11,630 nt of DNA from NCBI GenBank assembly GCA_017412025.1, contig JAFQOY010000227.1, positions 1 through 11,630 of the forward strand. Direction: 5' to 3'. The notes beneath the pieces are model-generated. The model did not search any database. It saw only the letters and a program-made list of their open reading frames with translations, and had not been told where the DNA came from. The stretch comes from Clostridia bacterium (GTDB lineage Bacteria > Bacillota_A > Clostridia > Christensenellales > Aristaeellaceae). Below, piece by piece: positions 5,870 to 11,630 of this stretch. The translations under genes and the position numbers were made by a program. Within the stretch, counting starts at the first letter, position 1. Every line of letters starts with the position of its first letter.

Positions 5870-7060
5870 ATGCCACACGAGAATCTTCCCGTTGTCCATG
5901 TGATCAACGGCAGGCAGAAAAAGCTGCTGCAGGGACATCCCTGGGTATACGGAAATGAAATTGAGCGCGTCGAGGGCGATGTAACCGACGGCGAACTGGT
6001 GCAGGTTGTGGACTTCCGCGGCCGGTACATGGGCGTGGGCTTTTACAACAGCCGCTCGCTGATCACCGTGCGCCTGCTGACGCACCGCTCCGAGGAGATC
6101 ACCGACGCGCTGATCGTCGGCCGCGTGAAGGCGGCGTGCGAATATCGCCGCTTTGTGATGCGGCGCGAGGGGACGGATTCCTGCCGGCTGATCTACGGCG
6201 AGGCGGACAGGCTGCCCGGCGTGATTGCCGATCGCTTCGGCGAGGTGATTGTGCTGCAGGTGCTGGCGCTGGGCATGGAGAAGTATACGCAGGTGATTGC
6301 GGACGCGCTCATCGAGTATGAGAAGCCCGGCTGCCTGCTGCTTTCAAACGACGACGCCATCCGCCGCAAGGAGGGCATGGAGTGCTTCACAAAGGTGCTC
6401 TACGGCGAGCTGCCGGAGGAGACGATCATCAGCGAAAACGGTATCCGGCTGTCCGTTGACGTACGGGGCGGGCAGAAGACCGGCTATTTCCTGGATCAGA
6501 AGGACAATCACCTGTTTGTGCGCCAGTTCTGCAAGAATGCGCGCGTGCTCGACTGCTTCTCCTATATCGGCGGCTTCGCGCTCAACGCGGCTGCTGCCGG
6601 GGCGAAGGAGGTCACGGCGGTCGATATCAGCGAAAGCGCTGTGGAGCTCATCGACAGAAACGCGCAGCTCAACGGCATGCAGGTGAATACCGTGTGCGCC
6701 AACTGCTTTGACTTCCTGCGCGCGCAGGTGAAGGAGAAGCAGAAGTACGACGTGATCGTGCTCGATCCGCCTGCGTTTACCAAGGCGCATGCGAACATGG
6801 CCAACGCCTGCCGCGGTTACAAGGAGATTGCGCTCTCGGCAATGCGCCTGCTTGAGGCAGGCGGCGTGCTGGCGACGCATTCCTGCTCGTATCACATGCC
6901 GGAGGATGTGTTTGTCAACACCGTCCTTTCCGCCGCGCAGGATCTGCACCGTCAGGTGCGTGTGATCACCCTGCGCAGGCAGGATATCGATCATCCGGTG
7001 CTGGCCGGATATCCGGAGAGCCATTACCTCAAGAGCCTGTGGCTGCAGATGCTGGACTGA
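5870..7060 (+). CDS. rlmI: RlmI-type SAM-dependent 23S rRNA (cytosine-C5) methyltransferase
   Basis: 396 aa from ATG 5870, with GGAGGA six bases upstream; ATG 5867 is also possible (3-base spacing), while the frame farther upstream runs into the palindromic repeat and is not coding. An N-terminal PUA-type domain (about 5-80; LLQGHPWVYGNEI, GVGFYN) is followed by an RlmI-like middle domain and a Rossmann methyltransferase domain: GQKTGYF (201-207), SAM motif DCFSYIGGFALN starting at D228, acidic VDIS at the next strand, D299-P-P, and H337-S-C339-S with C339 as candidate nucleophile. The E. coli RlmI, of the same length, makes m5C1962 in 23S rRNA; that exact target is inferred here. It may be read from rnj or from an unseen promoter in the 126-base gap. 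Confidence 0.88.
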   Translation: MPHENLPVVHVINGRQKKLLQGHPWVYGNEIERVEGDVTDGELVQVVDFRGRYMGVGFYNSRSLITVRLLTHRSEEITDALIVGRVKAACEYRRFVMRREGTDSCRLIYGEADRLPGVIADRFGEVIVLQVLALGMEKYTQVIADALIEYEKPGCLLLSNDDAIRRKEGMECFTKVLYGELPEETIISENGIRLSVDVRGGQKTGYFLDQKDNHLFVRQFCKNARVLDCFSYIGGFALNAAAAGAKEVTAVDISESAVELIDRNAQLNGMQVNTVCANCFDFLRAQVKEKQKYDVIVLDPPAFTKAHANMANACRGYKEIALSAMRLLEAGGVLATHSCSYHMPEDVFVNTVLSAAQDLHRQVRVITLRRQDIDHPVLAGYPESHYLKSLWLQMLD

Positions 7061-7089
7061 ATCAAAGACTGAACATATCGGGAAATATG

Positions 7090-7131
7090 ACCGCGCCGCC
7101 TGCGGCTTGATTGCAGGCGGCGCGGTTTTAT
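7090..7131 (+). terminator. Strong terminator after rlmI, between convergent genes
   Basis: Perfect 14-bp G/C-rich stem (7090-7103 with 7113-7126), 9-nt loop, then TTTTATTAT on the plus strand. On the minus strand the following bases are only weakly T-rich, so it mainly serves rlmI but may also block transcription coming from gluQ. Confidence 0.9.
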
Positions 7132-7159
7132 TATGGCGGTTTGAAGAGGAGAAGGGCGT

Positions 7160-8089
7160 TTACCGGGATTCGTGCGGCGTGTAGGCGAGCCGGATATCCT
7201 CTTTACGGACGCTTTGCCAGGTAAAGACGGCGGTCAGCTGCTCAAGGCTCATGGGCCGGTTTTCGGGGATGATCCCCGCGGAAAAGGCCAGCATGCCCAG
7301 AATATCTTCGGCGGTCATGATCCTGGAGAGCGCGGTGAGATCTAGATCCCTGTCGCGCTTGGCAAGCCGACGCCCTTCGCTGTCCGTCAGTAGGGGAATG
7401 TGATAAAACGCGGGCGGCTCAAAGCCGAGCGTATGATACAGCTCCATCTGGCGCGGCGTGGAAAAGAGGATGTCGCGTCCGCGGACGACCTCGGTAACGC
7501 CGCTGAGCGCATCGTCAATCACCACGGCCAGCTGGTAACCCCACAGGCCGTCCGAGCGCCGGATGATGTAGTCGCCGCAGTCGCGAGCGAGGTTCTCTTC
7601 AAAGGCTCCGTAATGCCCGTCCAGAACGGATACGGTGCGATCCGGTACGCGCAGGCGCATGGCGGGTCTGCGCGTCCTTTCGCGTTGGGCGATTTCCTCC
7701 CGGGTCAGCTTTGCGCACAGGCCGGGATAGACCGGCTCATGGTCGCCCAGATTGGGCGCCTGCGCGGCATGCAGCTGCGCGCGCGTGCAGAAGCAGGGAT
7801 AGACCAGCCCCTTTTCGCGCAGCAGGTCAAAGCAGCGCTGGTAGATATCCCCGCGCTCGCTTTGAAAGAGCGGCTCCCCGTCCCAGTCAAACCCTAAAAA
7901 GCGCAGGTCCTCGATGCACTGGTCTGCCAGCCTCTTCGGGCAGCGGGGAATATCGACGTCCTCGATGCGAAGGAGAAACCTGCCGCCCTGGCTGCGCGCG
8001 GACAGGTACGCGAGCATCGCGCACAGGATATTGCCCAGGTGCAGCCGGCCGCTGGGCGTGGGCGCAAAGCGCCCTGTGACGCTGCTCAT
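7160..8089 (-). CDS. gluQ: Glutamyl-queuosine tRNA(Asp) synthetase (GluQRS)
   Basis: 309 aa, close to the E. coli enzyme (about 300 aa) and far shorter than full GluRS because the anticodon-binding domain is missing. Class I signatures: H17-L-G-N20 (the HIGH box), RIEDVDIPR (41-49), GYQLAVVIDD (184-193), and RLAKRD (241-246) replacing KMSKS. Zn ligands typical of the family are present: C99, C101, Y121, C125. Family role: glutamate is activated and attached to the queuosine base at position 34 of tRNA(Asp), not to the 3' end. The start codon overlaps the stop of the upstream 100-aa gene as ATGA, so translation is probably coupled. A functional enzyme implies queuosine synthesis or salvage elsewhere in the genome. 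Confidence 0.93.
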   Translation of the reverse strand: MSSVTGRFAPTPSGRLHLGNILCAMLAYLSARSQGGRFLLRIEDVDIPRCPKRLADQCIEDLRFLGFDWDGEPLFQSERGDIYQRCFDLLREKGLVYPCFCTRAQLHAAQAPNLGDHEPVYPGLCAKLTREEIAQRERTRRPAMRLRVPDRTVSVLDGHYGAFEENLARDCGDYIIRRSDGLWGYQLAVVIDDALSGVTEVVRGRDILFSTPRQMELYHTLGFEPPAFYHIPLLTDSEGRRLAKRDRDLDLTALSRIMTAEDILGMLAFSAGIIPENRPMSLEQLTAVFTWQSVRKEDIRLAYTPHESR

Positions 8090-8388
8090 GCGTCCGTCAG
8101 CGGGCTGCGGACGCCGCTGTGCCTTTTTTCTCCGTCCGGCATGATGAGTTCAATTTCCAGACGGTCGAAATCGACGCTTTCCGTAAAATGCTCTCCGGCG
8201 TAGAACGTGCGGCCGAAGTTTTCAAACTCCCGGCTGTGCTTGGGCAGCTGCAGCGGGCGCTGCACGTCAAAGCGGCGGCAGATTTCAAGGAAGGCTTCTT
8301 CCAGATTGTCGTTTTCAATTTCAACGGTTTCCTGCTTTACGATGCGCTGGCGCTTCATGATGCGGCCCCAGAGTCGGTTATTGTTCAT
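8086..8388 (-). CDS. Uncharacterised 100-aa protein coupled to gluQ
   Basis: The start at 8388 is fixed by AAGGAG six bases upstream; the frame is open far beyond it, but only as the antisense of the neighbouring hydrolase gene. The protein has a basic start (MNNNRLWGRIMKRQR), an acidic amphipathic stretch (VEIENDNLEEAFLEICRRF) and a conserved-looking, aromatic-rich end (FENFGRTFYAGEHF, DFDRLEIELIMPDG). No signal peptide, membrane segment or metal-binding Cys/His cluster is seen. I do not recognise a named domain; it resembles small hypothetical proteins of Clostridia. Its stop overlaps the gluQ start by four bases, and a good promoter lies 59-87 bases upstream of its start, so the two form an operon. 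A role in tRNA or queuosine metabolism is possible only by context. Confidence 0.8.
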   Translation of the reverse strand: MNNNRLWGRIMKRQRIVKQETVEIENDNLEEAFLEICRRFDVQRPLQLPKHSREFENFGRTFYAGEHFTESVDFDRLEIELIMPDGEKRHSGVRSPLTDA

Positions 8389-8398
8389 GTTTGTCTCC

Positions 8399-8427
8399 TT
8401 GCCCGGCGGCGGCAGATACGATATAAT
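8399..8427 (+). promoter_or_regulatory. Promoter of the YycJ-like hydrolase gene
   Basis: -35 TTGCCC (8399-8404, 4 of 6), 17-base spacer, -10 TATAAT (8422-8427, perfect). Predicted transcript start is near 8434, about 45 nt ahead of the ATG at 8479. It faces the minus-strand promoter at 8447-8475. Confidence 0.75.
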
Positions 8428-8446
8428 AAGAGAATCGCTGAACATG

Positions 8447-8475
8447 ATTGTACTGGATGGAAAGGGATTTGTAAA
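8447..8475 (-). promoter_or_regulatory. Promoter of the 100-aa gene and gluQ operon
   Basis: On the minus strand: -35 TTTACA (8470-8475, 5 of 6), 17-base spacer, -10 TACAAT (8447-8452, 5 of 6). Predicted transcript start is near 8440, giving a leader of about 50 nt that crosses the plus-strand promoter. Confidence 0.7.
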
Positions 8476-8478
8476 GGC

Positions 8479-9291
8479 ATGAGGCTCACACTTTGTCCGC
8501 TGTTTTCCGGTTCTTCCGGCAACAGCATCTATATCGCCTGCGGCGGCACGCGCCTTCTGGTGGACTGCGGCATGAGCGCGGCGCGCGTGGAGGCGCATCT
8601 GCGCGAGATCGGCGTGGATATCCGCGAGATCGACGCCATCCTCATCACGCACGAGCACATCGACCATGTGCGCGGCCTTGGCGTGCTCTGCCGCAAATAC
8701 GGCCTGCCGGTCTATGCCAACGAGGGCACATGGGACGGTATTCTGCTGCGCGATTCGAGCATCCCGCTGCGCTGCGTGCGCACGTTTTACACCGGAGAGG
8801 ATTTTTACATCGACGGCGTCAATGTGCGTCCGTTTGCCATTCCGCACGATGCGAAGGAGCCGGTCGGCTTTGCGCTTGAATATCAGGGACTGCGCTGCGG
8901 CGTGGCGACGGACCTGGGGCATATCAACGATACGTGGATGCAGGCGGTTTCCGGCTGTCAGGCGCTGGTGCTGGAGGCGAACCACGATGTGGAGATGGTC
9001 AACCGCGGGCCGTATCCCTCGCATCTCAAGCGCCGTATCCTTGGCCGGAGCGGGCATCTCAACAATGCGGACTGCGCAAAGGCGCTGCTTGAGCTGGTGA
9101 AGAAGGGAACGCGCTGCGTCTTTTTATCGCACCTTTCCGCAGACAATAACCTGCCCGAGCTGGCGTATGACACCGTCTGCCAGCAACTGACGGACGCGGG
9201 CTATGAGGTGGGCGGCGATATCCGCGTGGCGGTCTCGCGCAGGGACCGCGTATCGGATATGCTGGTGCTCAGCGGCGAAGGAGAATTGTAA
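8479..9291 (+). CDS. yycJ: YycJ/WalJ-like MBL-fold metallo-hydrolase
   Basis: 270 aa from ATG 8479; the frame is open upstream but crosses the promoter. The ribosome binding site is poor: GGAAAGGG ends 12 bases away and AAAGG is almost adjacent. Features: a short first strand with F9-S-G-S-S-G-N15-S (the SGSxGN motif of YycJ), VDCG (28-31), metal motif T57-H-E-H-I-D-H63, ATDLGHI in the middle, LEANHD, the GHLNN segment and the late HLS (VFLSHLSADNN). In Bacillus, Streptococcus and relatives the homologue is linked to the WalRK cell-wall two-component system; nuclease activity has been reported for a Bacillus member. Here walRK is not adjacent, so the cellular role is open. A DUF378 gene follows after 70 bases. 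Confidence 0.9.
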   Translation: MRLTLCPLFSGSSGNSIYIACGGTRLLVDCGMSAARVEAHLREIGVDIREIDAILITHEHIDHVRGLGVLCRKYGLPVYANEGTWDGILLRDSSIPLRCVRTFYTGEDFYIDGVNVRPFAIPHDAKEPVGFALEYQGLRCGVATDLGHINDTWMQAVSGCQALVLEANHDVEMVNRGPYPSHLKRRILGRSGHLNNADCAKALLELVKKGTRCVFLSHLSADNNLPELAYDTVCQQLTDAGYEVGGDIRVAVSRRDRVSDMLVLSGEGEL

Positions 9292-9361
9292 ATTGCAGAG
9301 ACAGGCGCATGAAAGGCGCTTCTTCCGGGCAGACTGTCTGCATGAGAAAGGAGTGGATTTC

Positions 9362-9592
9362 ATGGATCGTCTGTCTCTTCTGCTTGTGATCGTCGGCGCG
9401 GTCAACTGGGGTCTTATCGGCCTGTTCCAGTTTGATCTGATCGCCTTCCTCTTTGGCGGTCAGGCGTCGCTGATTTCCCGTGTGCTCTACACGATTGTGG
9501 GCGCTGCGGGCGTATGGAGCGTCTCCATGCTCTTTGCCCCCAGGGATCGCCATACGAATCCTGAGCCGCGCATCGACGGCGCGAATGCGTAA
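9362..9592 (+). CDS. DUF378 small membrane protein
   Basis: 76 aa, normal for DUF378 (PF04070). The start ATG has AAAGGAG eight bases upstream. The family pattern is clear: DRLSLLLVIVGAVNWGLIGLFQFDLIAFLFGG forms the first membrane segment and signature, RVLYTIVGAAGVWSVSMLF the second; a short hydrophilic tail follows. Function is unknown in the family. It is probably co-transcribed with the hydrolase upstream. A codon-free gap and a new promoter separate it from cdaA. Confidence 0.9.
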   Translation: MDRLSLLLVIVGAVNWGLIGLFQFDLIAFLFGGQASLISRVLYTIVGAAGVWSVSMLFAPRDRHTNPEPRIDGANA

Positions 9593-9620
9593 AAACGGAC
9601 GCAGCACATAAAGCATAACC

Positions 9621-9661
9621 TGCCCCGACGAGGCGCGCGCCATGCGCCTGACGCCGGGGCA
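9621..9661. other. G/C-rich hairpin after the DUF378 gene, possible non-canonical terminator
   Basis: The outer stem TGCCCCG/CGGGGCA (9621-9627 with 9655-9661) encloses an inner stem AGGCGC/GCGCCT (9631-9636 with 9644-9649). The plus strand continues with AAAAATTT rather than a T-run, so it is not a textbook terminator; it may still mark the end of the upstream transcript. Confidence 0.45.
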
Positions 9662-9690
9662 AAAATTTACGCAAATCACATCAATTCCCC

Positions 9691-9720
9691 CTGTCATATC
9701 GCAAAGTGATGGTGTATAAT
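9691..9720 (+). promoter_or_regulatory. Promoter of the cdaA-cdaR operon
   Basis: -10 TATAAT (9715-9720, perfect) with CTGTCA (9691-9696, 4 of 6) 18 bases upstream. Predicted transcript start is near 9727. The -10 box overlaps the upstream in-frame ATG at 9706, which shows that this ATG cannot be the cdaA start. Confidence 0.75.
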
Positions 9721-9753
9721 AGTCATATGACGGTACAGACGGGAGGATATGCT

Positions 9754-10644
9754 GTGAACGCGATTGGCGAGCGGTTTTCTGCGGTGTTGTGGAATCTGCT
9801 GAACAGGCCGAGGCTGGTCGATCTGATCGACGTCCTGCTGCTGACGGTCATCATATACGAGCTGCTTGTGCATCTGAGGCAGACGCGCGTCTCTCAGACG
9901 CTCAAGGGCGTGATTGTGCTGCTGCTGGCGACGTGGCTGAGCGACGTGATCGGCATGCGCACGATCCATGCGCTGCTTTCCTGGGCGGTGAATGCCGGCC
10001 CTGTGCTGCTGATTGTGCTGTTCCAGCCGGAGATCCGCCGCGTGCTGGAGGAGCTGGGCAACACCTCGCTGATCGACTTGCGCGGGCGCAATCAGCAGGT
10101 GGAGGACATCAACAAGACGATCGGCGAGATTGTCTTGGCGCTGACGCGCATGTCGCGCCGGCGCGTCGGCGCGCTGATCGTGCTGGAGCAGAAGACGCGC
10201 CTGACGGACGTCATCGCGACGGGCACGCTGGTGGACGGCAAGGTTTCTCAGCCGCTGCTGGAAAATATATTTGAACCGAATACGCCGCTGCATGACGGCG
10301 CTGTTGTGATCCGCGGAGACAGGGTGGTTTCCGCCGCGTGTCTGCTGCGCCTGTCGGACAATACCGGCGTGAGCCGCGACCTGGGTACGCGCCATCGCGC
10401 AGGCCTTGGCGTGACGGAGGTGACGGACGCCGCCGTTTTCATCGTCTCGGAGGAGACGGGCATCATTTCCATGGCCAGGGGAGGGCAGCTGATCCGTCAT
10501 CTGGATGAGAATTCGCTGAGCCAGCAGCTGCATGGGCTGTATGACCGCGAGGAAAAGGAAATCCACGTTTCCATGCCGAAGCTCTATCTCAGGCAAAGGA
10601 GGCGAGATGCGCGCCATGAACAGCAGACCGAGCAAAAAGACTGA
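9754..10644 (+). CDS. cdaA: Diadenylate cyclase CdaA (c-di-AMP synthase)
   Basis: 296 aa from GTG 9754, which has GGGAGGA six bases upstream; in-frame ATGs at 9706 and 9724 lie within or before the predicted transcript start. Three membrane helices fill the N-terminus (VDLIDVLLLTVIIYELLV, TLKGVIVLLLATWLSDVIG, AVNAGPVLLIVLF), then a linker helix (QPEIRRVLEELG) and the DAC domain with catalytic D181-G-A183 (LHDGAVVI) and R213-H-R215 (RHRAGLG). Known reaction: two ATP give c-di-AMP plus two pyrophosphates, controlling potassium and osmolyte uptake and cell-wall balance; usually essential in Firmicutes. It overlaps cdaR, its usual partner gene, by 38 bases. The C-terminus is slightly long compared with B. 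subtilis CdaA (273 aa). Confidence 0.97.
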   Translation: MNAIGERFSAVLWNLLNRPRLVDLIDVLLLTVIIYELLVHLRQTRVSQTLKGVIVLLLATWLSDVIGMRTIHALLSWAVNAGPVLLIVLFQPEIRRVLEELGNTSLIDLRGRNQQVEDINKTIGEIVLALTRMSRRRVGALIVLEQKTRLTDVIATGTLVDGKVSQPLLENIFEPNTPLHDGAVVIRGDRVVSAACLLRLSDNTGVSRDLGTRHRAGLGVTEVTDAAVFIVSEETGIISMARGGQLIRHLDENSLSQQLHGLYDREEKEIHVSMPKLYLRQRRRDARHEQQTEQKD

Positions 10645-11630
10645 TATACAGCGCGGCCCGTTCAAGGGGATGCGCAGCGCCATGACGAAAATCATGGAAA
10701 GCAAGGGCTTTCTGGCTGCCGTCTCGCTTCTGATTGCGGTCATGGCGTGGGGCGTACTGGTCGCTTCCGACGGAACGCTCACCTGGCATAAGGTGTTTAC
10801 GGATGTGCCGGTCGGCGTCACGGGCGAGACGACGCTCAGGACAAGAGGCTATATTGTCATGGACGACGTCCGGGCGCTTGTGCCGAGCGTGAAGCTGACG
10901 GCGGACGTGGCGCAGCAGAGCTACAACCGCATTACGGGGTCGACGTTTAATCCGCATTTTGATCTGGCGGATATCACAAAGCAGGGCGAGAATGAGCTGC
11001 AGATCAGCTTCTCTTCGCTCTATCAGGATGCGGTCGTCTCCTGCGAGCCTTCCAGCATTACGGTGAACGTTGAACGCTATATGACCCGGCGCGTGCCGGT
11101 TGTTCTGGAATTGACGGGCGAAATCGGCAGCGGCCTGTATCTGGACAGCTATAAGCTTGATCCGACGATGCTCTCTGTTTCCGGCCCGCAGTCGCTGGTG
11201 CTGTCTGTGACGCGCGCGGCGGCGACCCTTAATCTTGGCATGCTTTCCGGCGATCGCATGAGCGACAGAACCGCGCTGAGCATCACGCTGCAGGATTCCA
11301 ACGGAAACGCCGTGGTATCTGACAAGCTTGAAGTGACAAACGCGACGGTATATACGGATTCAATCGTCGTGGACACGGAGCTGATCCCCACAAGGGAAGT
11401 GCCGCTTGCGGCGAAGGAATTTGTGAAGGGAGAACCGGCGCAGGGATATGAGCTGAGCGCCATCTGGCTGGGTGAGGAGAGCCTGACGGTGGCCGCAGAC
11501 GAAGGCGTGATCGACGCCATCGAATTCCTGACGACGGATAATCCGCTCGATATCGACGGGGCGACGCAGAGCGTGAGCGGATACGTGCGCCTGAAGCGCC
11601 CGTCCGGCGTCAAGAATGCGCTGCCTGCGG
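10607..11630 (+). CDS. cdaR: YbbR-domain protein CdaR, regulator of CdaA (3' truncated)
   Basis: 341 codons are open to the window edge; the stop lies outside. ATG 10607 follows AAAGGAGG by four bases and lies inside cdaA; ATG 10616 is the alternative (13-base spacing). A cytoplasmic basic start of about 35 residues precedes one membrane helix (GFLAAVSLLIAVMAWGVLVAS), placing the rest outside. Tandem YbbR domains follow, recognisable by repeats of V.GP (SVSGPQSLV), strands such as VERYMTRRVPVVLELTGE and VDTELIPTREVPLAAKEF, and LDSYKLDPTMLSVSG. Known role: membrane partner that tunes CdaA activity. In many Firmicutes glmM comes next; it would lie beyond the edge. Confidence 0.93.
   Translation, partial: MRAMNSRPSKKTDIQRGPFKGMRSAMTKIMESKGFLAAVSLLIAVMAWGVLVASDGTLTWHKVFTDVPVGVTGETTLRTRGYIVMDDVRALVPSVKLTADVAQQSYNRITGSTFNPHFDLADITKQGENELQISFSSLYQDAVVSCEPSSITVNVERYMTRRVPVVLELTGEIGSGLYLDSYKLDPTMLSVSGPQSLVLSVTRAAATLNLGMLSGDRMSDRTALSITLQDSNGNAVVSDKLEVTNATVYTDSIVVDTELIPTREVPLAAKEFVKGEPAQGYELSAIWLGEESLTVAADEGVIDAIEFLTTDNPLDIDGATQSVSGYVRLKRPSGVKNALPA

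Noticed and set aside
8389..9057. Upstream part of the open frame containing the 100-aa gene
   Set aside because: It is antisense to the YycJ-like hydrolase; the ribosome binding site and promoter place the true start at 8388.
9621..9661. Canonical rho-independent terminator
   Set aside because: The hairpin is followed by As on the plus strand and lacks a T-run in either direction, so it was listed only as a hairpin.
9694..10821. 375-codon minus-strand frame opposite cdaA
   Set aside because: Shadow frame, rich in Gln/His/Arg, opposite the well-supported CdaA.

Overview
This window looks like a chromosomal segment from a G+C-rich, Gram-positive-type member of the Clostridia, perhaps a gut species of the Christensenellales/Oscillospirales kind. 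The evidence is a surface protein with a sortase-type tail, an LCP cell-wall ligase, RNase J, XpaC, the cdaA-cdaR pair, consensus sigma-A promoters, purine-rich ribosome binding sites, strong G/C-ending codon choice, and short palindromic extragenic repeats of a kind common in that group. The lineage is an inference from gene families only; no rRNA is present.

Layout from left to right. 1-722 (+) is the C-terminal end of a repeat-built, wall-anchored surface protein, followed by a clear terminator. 723-1260 has no gene: it holds a MITE-like inverted-repeat element (799-907) and a dense run of hairpins (940-1229) bracketed by an exact 23-base duplication. Then come two minus-strand genes, each with its own promoter: xpaC (1261-2040) and an LCP-family gene (2164-3069). 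Divergent from these is rnj (RNase J, 3518-5743, +) behind a structured leader of about 260 nt, then rlmI (5870-7060, +), with a second short palindromic repeat between them. A terminator separates rlmI from a convergent minus-strand pair: gluQ (7160-8089), overlapped ATGA-style by an upstream 100-aa gene of unknown function (8086-8388). Divergent from that pair is a YycJ/WalJ-type metallo-hydrolase (8479-9291, +) followed by a DUF378 membrane protein (9362-9592, +). A new promoter then drives cdaA (9754-10644, +) and cdaR (10607 to the window edge, +).

The recognisable themes are cell envelope (surface protein, LCP ligase, YycJ-like hydrolase, c-di-AMP synthesis by CdaA under CdaR control) and RNA metabolism (RNase J, an rRNA methyltransferase, tRNA-queuosine glutamylation). 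Most genes are ordinary housekeeping genes. The less ordinary material is the repeat-rich gap at 780-1260, the long Ala/Lys/Arg-rich N-terminal extension and structured leader of RNase J, the face-to-face promoters at 8399-8475, and the uncharacterised small gene coupled to gluQ. I see no CRISPR array, transposase, tRNA or rRNA. No clear new defence or mobile system is evident.
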